From positions 1-24,356 of the forward strand of contig CAZAZY010000011.1 of the NCBI GenBank assembly GCA_964489785.1: 24,356 nt of DNA. The letters are read 5' to 3'. This stretch comes from JAIPIY01 sp964489785 (GTDB lineage: Bacteria > Patescibacteriota > Minisyncoccia > Phycocordibacterales > UBA1006). Positions 1 to 7,786 of this stretch are shown in pieces. The notes under the pieces were generated by a model. It made no database searches and was not told the origin of the DNA. It saw only the letters and a list, made by a program, of their open reading frames with translations. The position numbers were made by a program, and so were the translations under genes. Position 1 is the first letter of the stretch; each line of letters opens with the position of its first letter.

Positions 1-1743
1 ACGTCTTCGGTCTGTTTCATCAATTGCTTTTTTCATTGCATCAGTAATTAGATCTGCATACAAAATCACACGACCATGAATATTACGAGCTGCACGTCCA
101 ATAGTTTGAATTAAAGATGTTTCTGAACGCAAAAAACCTGCTTTGTCAGCATCTAAAATACCTATCAAAGAAACTTCCGGTAAATCCAAACCTTCACGCA
201 ACAGGTTTACCCCAACCAAAATATCATACACGCCTCGACGAAAATCAGTCAAAATCTGGATACGTTCCATAGTTTTTACATCACTGTGCACATAGGTGGA
301 TTTTATTTTTTTATCTTTAAGATAATCATTCAAATCTTCTGCCATTCTTTTTGTTAATGTTGTTGCCAACACACGACGTCCTGCGGTAATTTCTTTTTGT
401 GCTTCTTGTATAAAATCATGGACCTGCCCCAAATAAGAATCTTTCTCCCGCAGTGGGCGGATTTCAATCACTGGATCAATCAATCCGGTTGGACGAATAA
501 TCTGTTCTACGATTTGTTCACTGGTCGTTCGTTCCAGATTTCCCGGTGTTGCAGAAACATAGATAACCTGACCTATACGTTTTTCAAATTCTTCATACCG
601 AAGAGGTCGGTTATCTTTTGCACTGGGTAAACGGAAACCATGTTCAACCAATGTTTTTTTACGTGAAGCATCTCCTGCATACATTCCTGATAATTGAGGC
701 AACGTAACGTGGGATTCATCAATAACGGTCAAAAAATCTGGTTTTCCATCTGGTGTGTGCGGAAAATATGATAACAATGTTTCTGGTGGATCACCTGCAT
801 TTTTACCAGATAAATGTCGGGAATAGTTTTCAATTCCAGAACAATATCCGACTTCGCGTATCATCGCCAAATCATACGTAGTTCGTCGTTGAATTCTTTC
901 TGCTTCGAGATTCAATCCCTGATCTTTTAAATATTGCACTTGTTCTTCTAATTCTTGTTGAATACTAATTAATGCTTTTTCTTTTTTTAGCCCATCAGTT
1001 AAAAAGTGTTTTGCAGGGAAAATAAAACATTCTGAAACTGTTTCCAGAATACGCGAAGAAACTACATCAACTACAGTAATACTGTCGATAACATCTCCTG
1101 CAAAAGAAATCACGCGCATTGTTGTTTCAGAAACCGGGACAATTTCAACCTTATTACCCAAAGAACGAAATGTTCCCGAAGATAGATCTGCATTAGTTCT
1201 TTCGTAATGCACTTTTACTAATTTTTCCATCACTTCGCGTTTTGAAACTTTTTGTCCAACCTGTAATAACAAATGACTGTCTTTATATTCTTCGGGTGAC
1301 CCCAAACCATAAATACATGAAACTGACGCAACGATAATTACATCTTTTCGTGTTAATAATGCCTGGGTTGATGCGTGACGCAATCGGTCTATTTCTTCGT
1401 TGATACTGGCATCTTTTTCAATATACGTATCCGTAATTGGCATGTATGCTTCGGGTTGATAGTAATCATAGTAGGAAACAAAATAATGCACTGCATGGGT
1501 TGGAAAAAATTCGCGAAATTCCTGGGCTAATTGTGCCGCCAATGTTTTATTATGTGCAATAACCAATGTTGGTTTTTCTATCTGAGTAATCACATTTGCC
1601 ATGGTAAAAGTTTTTCCCGTACCAGTCGCCCCCAACAATGTTTGAATACGTTTATTTGCATGCAAAGCAGCAACCAAATTATTGATTGCGTTTGGTTGAT
1701 CCCCTGCTGGAATATAATTGCTTTGTAGTGAAAAAATAGACAT
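1..1743 (-). CDS. uvrB: UvrB, excinuclease ABC subunit B (3' end cut by window edge)
   Basis: UvrB is the DNA-damage-verifying helicase-like subunit of nucleotide excision repair; it receives damaged DNA from UvrA and recruits UvrC. My translation of the minus strand from the ATG at 1743 stays open to base 1 (581 codons). It shows Walker A GATGTGKT at residues 38-45, the UvrB beta-hairpin signature (YYDYYQPEAYMP, about residues 92-105) that inserts between DNA strands, a DEAD-like VIDESH near residue 340 and helicase motif VI (QTIGRAARN) near residue 549. The last visible residues read AIDETDRRR, typical of the region after the helicase core, so roughly the last 80 residues, including the C-terminal UVR domain that binds UvrC, lie outside. 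The start is 5 nt after the tgt stop, so it is the last visible gene of the proS operon. Identification is very secure. Confidence 0.97.
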   Translation of the reverse strand, partial: MSIFSLQSNYIPAGDQPNAINNLVAALHANKRIQTLLGATGTGKTFTMANVITQIEKPTLVIAHNKTLAAQLAQEFREFFPTHAVHYFVSYYDYYQPEAYMPITDTYIEKDASINEEIDRLRHASTQALLTRKDVIIVASVSCIYGLGSPEEYKDSHLLLQVGQKVSKREVMEKLVKVHYERTNADLSSGTFRSLGNKVEIVPVSETTMRVISFAGDVIDSITVVDVVSSRILETVSECFIFPAKHFLTDGLKKEKALISIQQELEEQVQYLKDQGLNLEAERIQRRTTYDLAMIREVGYCSGIENYSRHLSGKNAGDPPETLLSYFPHTPDGKPDFLTVIDESHVTLPQLSGMYAGDASRKKTLVEHGFRLPSAKDNRPLRYEEFEKRIGQVIYVSATPGNLERTTSEQIVEQIIRPTGLIDPVIEIRPLREKDSYLGQVHDFIQEAQKEITAGRRVLATTLTKRMAEDLNDYLKDKKIKSTYVHSDVKTMERIQILTDFRRGVYDILVGVNLLREGLDLPEVSLIGILDADKAGFLRSETSLIQTIGRAARNIHGRVILYADLITDAMKKAIDETDRRR

Positions 1744-1748
1744 AAAAT

Positions 1749-2966
1749 TTATTCTGCATAATATGCATCCATAAATTTTTTCTTGTATTCAAAAAAAGTA
1801 TCATTATGAATTGCCTCTCTGGCGCCATCTACCAACTGCACCGTAAAATGTACATTGTGTATTGACGCCAATGTTCCTGCCAGCATTTCTTTTGCATGAA
1901 ATAAATGCGCAACATACGCACGAGTAAAATGTGTACAGGTATAACAAGTACATCCTGGTTCCAATGGTTGCATATCAGTTCGATATTGTGCGTTGGTGAT
2001 ACTGTAGGTTCCGCTGTGGGTATAGATTGTTCCGTTTCGTGCAATACGTGTTGGTGCAACACAATCAAATAAATCACATCCATGTTCAATACCCAACAAT
2101 ACGTCCCCGGGTTCACCAATACCTAATAGATGTCTTGGTTTTTCTTCTGGTAATTCTTCGTTTACCCATTTAACCGCAGTACCTAAATCTTCTTTGGTAA
2201 AAGATCCTCCAATACCAAAGCCATCGAACATGTCCCCCGATTCGGTTTGCAATGATGCCAGCGTGCGTGCTGATTCACGACGCAAATCTTCGGATTGACC
2301 ACCCTGAACAACACCTAATAACATCTGCTTTTTTTCTGTATCTAATTCATTATGCCGAATCAAACTTTGCAATGCCCAGGTGTGTGTACGGTCCATGGCA
2401 GTTTTTTGATATTCGTATGATGCCTGCGGACTGGTACATTCGTCAAAAGCAAAAATAATATCAGCACCCAGATTCCATTGAATTTCCATAGAACGTTCTG
2501 GGGTAAATCTATGTGTTGATCCATCTCGATGAGAACGAAATGTAACACCTTGGTCATCAACACGGGCCAGTCGTTCATTATTTTTTGTTCCACCTTCTGG
2601 ATTTTTCACGGATTGATTTTGTGTTTGTGTTGCGACTTTTGATACATGTTCTCCAAAAGCAGCTCCCAAAGAAAACACCTGAAATCCTCCTGAATCAGTA
2701 ATTGTTGGACCCTGCCAACCCATAAAAGGACCAAACCCACCCGCATTTTTTATAATTTCATCTCCTGGTTCTAAATATAAATGGTATGTATTTGCCAACA
2801 CAACCTGTGCACCCATTGTTTTTACCATATCTGGAGTCAGTGCTTTTACAGTTGCCTGTGTTCCTACAACAGCAAAAGCAGGAGTTTGAATATCTCCATG
2901 AGGTGTATGTATAACACCCGCTCGTCCCAATGATCCTGGTATTTTTTTATGTAATGAAAAACTCAT
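1749..2966 (-). CDS. tgt: Queuine tRNA-guanine transglycosylase
   Basis: Tgt swaps guanine-34 in the anticodon of GUN tRNAs (Tyr, His, Asn, Asp) for the queuosine precursor preQ1. The 405-residue protein has the nucleophile/acid motif DSGGFQ (D91), FDECTSP (D176), the GVVQGG loop (218-223) and the second catalytic aspartate in DLFDCVAPTR (D301). The zinc site is C339, C341, C344 and H370, all present. It is about 30 residues longer than common bacterial Tgt; the extra length is mainly a polar insertion around residues 108-134, just after DSGGFQVFSLG. The gene follows mreC by 7 nt and precedes uvrB by 5 nt, so it is co-transcribed with them. No queuosine-synthesis gene (queA, queF) is visible here, so the source of the base cannot be judged. 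Confidence 0.97.
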   Translation of the reverse strand: MSFSLHKKIPGSLGRAGVIHTPHGDIQTPAFAVVGTQATVKALTPDMVKTMGAQVVLANTYHLYLEPGDEIIKNAGGFGPFMGWQGPTITDSGGFQVFSLGAAFGEHVSKVATQTQNQSVKNPEGGTKNNERLARVDDQGVTFRSHRDGSTHRFTPERSMEIQWNLGADIIFAFDECTSPQASYEYQKTAMDRTHTWALQSLIRHNELDTEKKQMLLGVVQGGQSEDLRRESARTLASLQTESGDMFDGFGIGGSFTKEDLGTAVKWVNEELPEEKPRHLLGIGEPGDVLLGIEHGCDLFDCVAPTRIARNGTIYTHSGTYSITNAQYRTDMQPLEPGCTCYTCTHFTRAYVAHLFHAKEMLAGTLASIHNVHFTVQLVDGAREAIHNDTFFEYKKKFMDAYYAE

Positions 2967-2973
2967 AGGATAA

Positions 2974-3834
2974 TTATTCTTCTATAATTACAGGTACTTC
3001 TTGTGGTGCCATTTCTTCGTATACTACATTCAATAATTTTACGAAACGAATTTTTTCTGGATGCACCGGCAACCGCACGTATGCTTTTTGAAATGGATCA
3101 CGTGAATCAAAAGAAATTTTTTCAATCACACCAGCGACAAAAGAAGCATTTGCATACGACACTACATCGCCCTGTGCCACTGCAACATGTCGTGGAATTT
3201 CTAATTGCATTTGATATCCCCCGTTACCCTTCATACTTAATGCAATAGGTTCTTGTTCTTCGTCAGAAGAAATAAAAATAACCGGTGTTTCTATTGTAGT
3301 ATGAGATGTTAATGAAATAACCGAATAGCGAGAATCTACCAAAGAAACTTTTCCAATCAACATTCCAGATTCTGAAACAACACCCTGACCAATAACCACA
3401 CCATCTAATGAACCTTTATCTATGATCATCGTGTCTTTGGTATATGATGATCCTGTATGTACCACACGTGCAACAAACGATGAAAGATTGGTATCACCCA
3501 GACCGGTCAAATTCAATAATGCATTATATTCTGATTCAATCACCGTTGCTTTGTCTAACAATAGCTGTTCTTCAGTAACGCGTTTTTCCAATTGTATCAA
3601 TCGATGAATCAATTCTTTTTTGGGTAGTACAGACAAAGACTGCACAACATTTTCATCATCTCCCTGAATCGAAGACCATACCGGAGAAACGATACGTATC
3701 ATCAGTGACTGTAACCAAACTGCAGATGGACGAAATCCTACCAAAAAAAGAACCAGACCTATACCCAAAATAGATACAGGCCATATTTGCTTTATTCGAG
3801 ATGTTGTATGGTTATGATCGCGCATGATCTTCAT
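2974..3834 (-). CDS. mreC: Rod shape-determining protein MreC
   Basis: MreC links cytoplasmic MreB filaments to the peptidoglycan elongation machinery outside the membrane. The 286-residue product has the expected layout: a short cytoplasmic N-terminus, one membrane anchor (about residues 19-38), a coiled coil (about 66-100, rich in Leu and Glu/Lys) and a beta-rich domain (about 110-270) with the family-typical stretch TKDTMIIDKGSLDGVVIGQGV and SLVDSRYSVISLT. The ATG at 3834 overlaps the end of mreB by 23 nt; a second in-frame ATG at 3825 would still overlap. This suggests translational coupling with mreB. mreD, mrdA and mrdB, which often follow, are absent: tgt comes next. Confident from domain layout and position after mreB. 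Confidence 0.93.
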   Translation of the reverse strand: MKIMRDHNHTTSRIKQIWPVSILGIGLVLFLVGFRPSAVWLQSLMIRIVSPVWSSIQGDDENVVQSLSVLPKKELIHRLIQLEKRVTEEQLLLDKATVIESEYNALLNLTGLGDTNLSSFVARVVHTGSSYTKDTMIIDKGSLDGVVIGQGVVSESGMLIGKVSLVDSRYSVISLTSHTTIETPVIFISSDEEQEPIALSMKGNGGYQMQLEIPRHVAVAQGDVVSYANASFVAGVIEKISFDSRDPFQKAYVRLPVHPEKIRFVKLLNVVYEEMAPQEVPVIIEE

Positions 3835-4858
3835 GATATGCTAATACATCACGATATTCATCCAGATTTTCCAAAACAATTCCAGCACCACGAGCAACAG
3901 CCGACAATGGGTCATCCGCAACATGTACTGGTATTTTTAAAATACCTTGTAACAAGGTATCCAACCCGCGGAACAATGCACCGCCACCTGTCAGATACAT
4001 ACCTCGTTGCATAATATCAGAAAGAATTTCAGGTGGAGTAGTTTCAATTACCTCTTTTGATCCTTCGATTAATTCATGCAATGAACTGGACATTGCTTCG
4101 CGAATATCGGTATCGGTCAACAAAACTTCTCGGGGTAATCCGGTAATTAAATCTCGTCCTTTTACTGTTGCTTCCATAGGTTCTCCATCTTCTGAAACAG
4201 AACCAATAGCAATTTTTACTTGTTCGGCAGTTTTTTCTCCAATCAAAATTTTAAATTCGTCACGTAGATAAGAAACAATATCTTGATTAAAACGATCACC
4301 TGCAATTTTCATATTTTTTGATTGCACGATTCCACCCAATGCAATAACCGCAATATCGCTGGTTCCCCCACCAATATCAACCACCATAGAACCAACAGGT
4401 TCTTGCACTGGTAATCGAATACCAATTGCTGCTGCCATAGGTTCTTCGATAATATACACTTCGCGGGCTCCTGCATTTCGTGTTGCATCATATACGGCAC
4501 GACGTTCTACGTTCGTAATACCCGATGGAACACCAACAACAACACGTGGACGGAAAAATTTCTTTGACATTTTTTCTGTTTTTCCAATCAGGTACGCCAA
4601 CATTTCTTCGGTAATTTCAAAATCAGAAATAACACCATCCACCAAAGGTCGGATTGCTTTGATATGTCCCGGAGTACGTCCCAACATTTGTTTTGCTTCT
4701 ACACCCACAGCAACAATTCTGTTTGTCTTTGTGTTCATAGCAACAATAGATGGTTCATTGATAATAATTCCATGACCACGCAAATACACCAAGGTATTTG
4801 CGGTACCCAAATCTATTCCTATATCATTTGAAAACTTTTTGTATAATTTTTCTAACAT
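3812..4858 (-). CDS. mreB: Rod shape-determining protein MreB (bacterial actin)
   Basis: MreB is the actin-like ATPase that forms short membrane-bound filaments and directs lateral wall growth. At 348 residues it has normal family length. Visible nucleotide-binding elements are phosphate-1 DLGTANT (16-22), the IEEPMAAAIG connect segment (136-145), phosphate-2 VVDIGGGTSD (158-167) and the adenosine motif YLTGGGALFRG near residue 290. The N-terminus MLEKLYKKFSNDIGIDLG lacks the long amphipathic helix of E. coli MreB, although KLYKKF could act as a short membrane-contact segment. It starts 16 nt after the proS stop and overlaps mreC by 23 nt. Its presence implies an elongating, wall-bearing cell. 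Confidence 0.98.
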   Translation of the reverse strand: MLEKLYKKFSNDIGIDLGTANTLVYLRGHGIIINEPSIVAMNTKTNRIVAVGVEAKQMLGRTPGHIKAIRPLVDGVISDFEITEEMLAYLIGKTEKMSKKFFRPRVVVGVPSGITNVERRAVYDATRNAGAREVYIIEEPMAAAIGIRLPVQEPVGSMVVDIGGGTSDIAVIALGGIVQSKNMKIAGDRFNQDIVSYLRDEFKILIGEKTAEQVKIAIGSVSEDGEPMEATVKGRDLITGLPREVLLTDTDIREAMSSSLHELIEGSKEVIETTPPEILSDIMQRGMYLTGGGALFRGLDTLLQGILKIPVHVADDPLSAVARGAGIVLENLDEYRDVLAYHEDHARS

Positions 4859-4874
4859 ATGCGTATCTATCTTT

Positions 4875-6128
4875 CTAAGCTGTAAATCGTCCTATAAATT
4901 CATCGTACGGTACTATTTCCATGTCTGTAGATGTTCGTTTTTTTATTTCGACTGAATCTTGTTGCATAGTTTTTCCACTAATAACCACACGATATGGAAT
5001 TCCTATCAAATCGGCATCTGAAAATTTTTCTCCAGGAGAAATACCTTTTCGATCATCAAACAATACTTCGATATTTCTTTTTGTTAATTGTCCGTACAAT
5101 TTTTCTGCTTGGGCAACAACTGATTCATCTTCTCCTAATGCCAACAAATGTATCTGAAACGGAGCAACTGATTCTGGCCACACAAGACCCTTTTCATCAG
5201 AAAACTTTTCAGCGATGACCCCCATTAATCGTGAGATACCAATTCCATATGATCCCATCACAACAAATTTCTTTTCCCCTGCGTCATTCGTGTAATCAAG
5301 CTCTAATGGTTCAGAAAATTTTATCCCCAAAGAAAAGATGTTCCCTGACTCGATAGCTTTATGTTCTTTTAAATCTTTTTTATCCAAACCAAGTTCGTTT
5401 AATACTTCATCAGTATACACTTCTTTATTTACGGCAATTCCCTTTTCTTTGTGTACATAAATGATATCTTCTCCTGCGTCAGAAAGTGTTTGAAATTCGT
5501 GTGAATATTTTGAAAAACTTCCCCCTGATGCAAATGTCATATAGGTAGAAGCACCAATACCTACACGTTCAAAAACATTTTTATAGGCAATTTTTGCTTT
5601 CTCGTAAAACATTGTATGCTCTTCTTCGTCTTTTGAAAAAGAATACAATGCCTTCCAGAAAAACTCTCGTCCACGCATGAGACCTGATTTTGCCCGTGCT
5701 TCGTTTCGAAAAACCGAACGTATATCATATGGATATACTGGTAGATCTTTGTACGAAGAAACAAAACTTTTCATCATAGCGGTCAAAGGTTCTTCATGAG
5801 TAAAAGCCAAACCCAATTCCCCGCCACCTTTCAAATTTGTCTTAAACCAATTATCTACCACATCATCACTCCATCGGTTTGTTTTTTCCCAAGTTTCTTT
5901 TTTTTGAAACGCAGCTGATTGCATTTCCATACCGCCAATTGCATTCATTTCTGATCGAATGATTTGTGATATTTTTTGTACAACCATAAGACCCAAAGGA
6001 AGTAAGCTATAGACACCCGCCATTTCTTTGTGCACATACCCAGCACGGATTAATAATTGGGCATTTTTTGCCATCTCATCCGCTGGTGCTTCTTTTCGTG
6101 TTTTAGTAAATAATTGAGCTTGTCTCAT
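4875..6128 (-). CDS. proS: Prolyl-tRNA synthetase, short form without INS editing domain
   Basis: ProS charges tRNA-Pro with proline. The 417-residue protein shows class II motif 2 (FRNEARAKSGLMRGREF, about 140-156), motif 3 (GSYGIGISRLMG, 292-303) and a C-terminal anticodon-binding domain (about 325-417). Typical bacterial enzymes are about 570 residues because an INS editing domain of about 180 residues sits between motifs 2 and 3; here that interval is only about 135 residues and has no room for it. I place the start at the ATG at 6128. The reading frame stays open upstream to a TTG at 6248, but that segment is not ProS-like and contains the promoter. A second ATG at 6137 overlaps the proposed -10 box. 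First gene of the proS-mreB-mreC-tgt-uvrB run. Confidence 0.95.
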   Translation of the reverse strand: MRQAQLFTKTRKEAPADEMAKNAQLLIRAGYVHKEMAGVYSLLPLGLMVVQKISQIIRSEMNAIGGMEMQSAAFQKKETWEKTNRWSDDVVDNWFKTNLKGGGELGLAFTHEEPLTAMMKSFVSSYKDLPVYPYDIRSVFRNEARAKSGLMRGREFFWKALYSFSKDEEEHTMFYEKAKIAYKNVFERVGIGASTYMTFASGGSFSKYSHEFQTLSDAGEDIIYVHKEKGIAVNKEVYTDEVLNELGLDKKDLKEHKAIESGNIFSLGIKFSEPLELDYTNDAGEKKFVVMGSYGIGISRLMGVIAEKFSDEKGLVWPESVAPFQIHLLALGEDESVVAQAEKLYGQLTKRNIEVLFDDRKGISPGEKFSDADLIGIPYRVVISGKTMQQDSVEIKKRTSTDMEIVPYDEFIGRFTA

Positions 6129-6135
6129 AACCCCC

Positions 6136-6164
6136 ATACTACTTGAAAAATCCCTTTTGGTCAA
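6136..6164 (-). promoter_or_regulatory. Promoter of the proS operon, probably giving a leaderless mRNA
   Basis: On the minus strand, -35 TTGACC (6164-6159) is followed after 17 nt by -10 TAGTAT (6141-6136). Transcription would begin about 7-8 nt further on, at or next to the A of the chosen proS ATG at 6128. No Shine-Dalgarno sequence is present at a useful distance; the GGGGG just before the ATG is too close. Matches are 5/6 and 4/6 to the sigma-70 consensus. The start site is inferred. Confidence 0.55.
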
Positions 6165-6205
6165 AAGTATCTTAATATCACAATAATGCACAGCACAACA
6201 ACCAT

Positions 6206-6234
6206 TTGACTTTACTATAAATACATGATTAAAT
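6206..6234 (+). promoter_or_regulatory. Extended -10 promoter of the orphan gene at 6303
   Basis: TTGACT (6206-6211) is separated by 17 nt from TTAAAT (6229-6234), which is preceded by TGA (6226-6228) as an extended -10. The predicted start is near 6241. It diverges from the proS promoter about 45 bp away, so the two share one intergenic control region. Confidence 0.6.
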
Positions 6235-6302
6235 AAAAAAAGAATCAAGATGTCTGTGTTCGCAGAATATCTAATGGTTCATTCACACAACCTTATACCA
6301 AA

Positions 6303-6818
6303 ATGGGAACAATTCACTCACTCTTACCATTGCCTCAGAGTATCCTCATCAGCGATCTGGCATCTGAACGTATCGGCTACAATTTTCGATTTCAAGGGAT
6401 TACATTAGAAACCATCCCAGCATCTGGAAAAACTCTACCGGTGTTAGAAATAATTATAGACCTGGCAAGGGTTACAACAGAGAAATCTATACCCTCCTTG
6501 CTTCAAAAATTACCAGGGTGTCATAATCTTTCTGGCGATGAGTTAATTCAGGAATCAATCAAAGTACTTCCATCAGAAGAAGAGCTTCTTGGCGGAGCTA
6601 TCCAACAAATCCTAATGTTAGAGCGTGGAACTCAAACTATGGAGGTTATGTTTGAGAAAACAACGCAGAGTTTTTTCCTTTGCACTAAAAACAACCAGAT
6701 TCAATTGGTTGACTATGTTTCTCTTTTTAACACTTGGATCATTGCCTCTAAGCCCATTGATCTTGATTACAAATTGAGCGGAAGTATGGGATCCATACTT
6801 CTTCTGGTGACAAAATAA
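6303..6818 (+). CDS. Hypothetical protein, 171 residues, own transcription unit
   Basis: I do not recognise this protein. It is predicted soluble, with no signal peptide or membrane segment. It has mixed hydrophobic and polar stretches and two cysteines (in LPGCHN and FFLCTK). It is preceded by a good promoter (6206-6234) and followed 19 nt after the stop by a strong terminator, so it is transcribed alone. The ATG at 6303 has no Shine-Dalgarno sequence and lies about 60 nt from the predicted transcript start, unlike most other units here. An overlapping 52-codon frame beginning at an ATG at 6250, only 9 nt after that transcript start, raises the possibility of a different N-terminus or a frameshift. 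A 9-bp inverted repeat lies in the last codons. Probably a real lineage-specific gene. Confidence 0.65.
   Translation: MGTIHSLLPLPQSILISDLASERIGYNFRFQGITLETIPASGKTLPVLEIIIDLARVTTEKSIPSLLQKLPGCHNLSGDELIQESIKVLPSEEELLGGAIQQILMLERGTQTMEVMFEKTTQSFFLCTKNNQIQLVDYVSLFNTWIIASKPIDLDYKLSGSMGSILLLVTK
6781..6801. repeat. 9-bp inverted repeat at the end of the orphan gene
   Basis: Arms GAAGTATGG and CCATACTTC flank a 3-nt centre (GAT), giving a perfect stem inside the last codons of the 6303 gene, 36 nt before the terminator stem. It could add mRNA 3' stability or be chance; there is no T run after it. Confidence 0.5.
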
Positions 6819-6837
6819 ACAAGCATGTTCGCATTAA

Positions 6838-6872
6838 AGCCCCTTCGATTCTTATCGGAGGGGCTGTTTTTT
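6838..6872 (+). terminator. Rho-independent terminator after the orphan gene
   Basis: Twelve paired bases (AGCCCCTTCGAT, 6838-6849, with ATCGGAGGGGCT, 6854-6865; one G-T wobble), a TCTT loop and then GTTTTTT. The stem is GC-rich in an AT-rich background. It isolates the 6303 gene from rpsB. Confidence 0.92.
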
Positions 6873-6909
6873 ATTCCTAAATTAATCTCCCTTCAACCCC
6901 GGCTTACTA

Positions 6910-6938
6910 TTGCCTTTTTGGCAGTTTTTTGTTATTAT
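6910..6938 (+). promoter_or_regulatory. Promoter of the rpsB-tsf-tRNA operon
   Basis: TTGCCT (6910-6915), 17-nt spacer, TATTAT (6933-6938): 4/6 and 5/6 matches to consensus. The predicted start is near 6945, which leaves a leader of about 104 nt before rpsB. The location excludes start codons upstream in the open rpsB frame. Confidence 0.65.
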
Positions 6939-6949
6939 GCAGTACAGCT

Positions 6950-7007
6950 TGTGCATTGGTGCACAGGTATTTTATATACCGTGTATCTCATGTAGGCAAG
7001 AAGCCAC
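6950..7007 (+). promoter_or_regulatory. Structured 5' leader of rpsB (three consecutive hairpins)
   Basis: Three small stems follow each other in the untranslated leader: TGTGCA/TGCACA with loop TTGG (6950-6965), GGTAT/ATACC with loop TTTAT (6966-6980), and GTAGGC/GCCAC with one bulged A and loop AAGAA (6992-7007). Ribosomal-protein operons commonly carry leaders bound by one of their products (S2 in the rpsB-tsf operon of E. coli), so this is a candidate autoregulatory site. Function is inferred from position only. Confidence 0.4.
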
Positions 7008-7048
7008 AACAAGCCATTATTCAAAAATTGTATTTAGATTTGTATTTT

Positions 7049-7759
7049 ATGTCACAAGACTCTATTAAAGAAATGTTCTCTATTGGTGCTCATATTGGGT
7101 ATGGAAAAACACGACGTCACCCAACAGCACAACCTTTTATTTTTACTACAAAACAACGGACAGATCTTATTGATTTGACCAAAACTGCAGTGCAATTGGA
7201 AAAAGCAGAAGCTTTTCTAGCAGGATTAGGTGCAGGAAAGAAAAATATTCTTTTGGTAAGCACAAAAGCAGAAGGACGAACACTGATCAAAGATGCTGCT
7301 GAAAAATTGGATATGCCATACATCAATGAACGATGGATTGGAGGTACATTGACTAATTTCGGAGAAATCAACAAACGTATTAGTCTTTTGCGAGACCTTC
7401 TTGCGAAAAAAGAAAAGAACGAACTAGTTTTTAAAACAAAAAAAGAATTATTGATGATCGAACGAGAAATCGAACGTCTTACAAAACGTTTTGGTGGATT
7501 GGTTTCATTGATGGGTATGCCTGATGCAATTATTGTTATTGACCCTCGTCATGAAGATATCGCTGTATTAGAAGCAGCTTCAAAAGGCATTCCTGTAATT
7601 GCATTGGCTAACACTGACTGTAATATGAAAGATGCAGAATATACCATTACTGCAAATGATACAGCTCCGACTAGTATCAAATACTTTGTACAACGATTAG
7701 TACGTGCATACGAAGGAGGACGTGAAGCATCTGTATCTCATACTGCAACAACTGCATAA
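7049..7759 (+). CDS. rpsB: 30S ribosomal protein S2
   Basis: S2 is an early-to-late assembling small-subunit protein needed for S1 or mRNA docking near the platform. The 236-residue product begins MSQDSIKEMFSIGAHIGYGKTRRHP, the usual S2 opening, and contains the family blocks NERWIGGTLTNF, LMGMPDAIIVIDPRHE and the helical insertion around RLTKRFGG. The reading frame is open 40 codons upstream, but that part overlaps the promoter and leader and does not resemble S2, so the ATG at 7049 is chosen. No Shine-Dalgarno sequence precedes it; the upstream 20 nt are U-rich. The C-terminus ends shortly after the core, without a long tail. First gene of the rpsB-tsf-membrane protein-tRNA-Thr unit. Confidence 0.98.
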   Translation: MSQDSIKEMFSIGAHIGYGKTRRHPTAQPFIFTTKQRTDLIDLTKTAVQLEKAEAFLAGLGAGKKNILLVSTKAEGRTLIKDAAEKLDMPYINERWIGGTLTNFGEINKRISLLRDLLAKKEKNELVFKTKKELLMIEREIERLTKRFGGLVSLMGMPDAIIVIDPRHEDIAVLEAASKGIPVIALANTDCNMKDAEYTITANDTAPTSIKYFVQRLVRAYEGGREASVSHTATTA

Positions 7760-7786
7760 TTTTTAATTTTAATTTTAATCAATAGT

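Noticed and set aside
6129..6248. N-terminal extension of ProS from a TTG
   Set aside because: The segment is not ProS-like, includes TTGACC and TAGTAT promoter boxes, and the family starts at MRQAQLF.
6929..7048. Forty-codon N-terminal extension of rpsB
   Set aside because: The open frame overlaps the -35/-10 region and the leader hairpins, and S2 proteins begin at the MSQDSIKEM segment.
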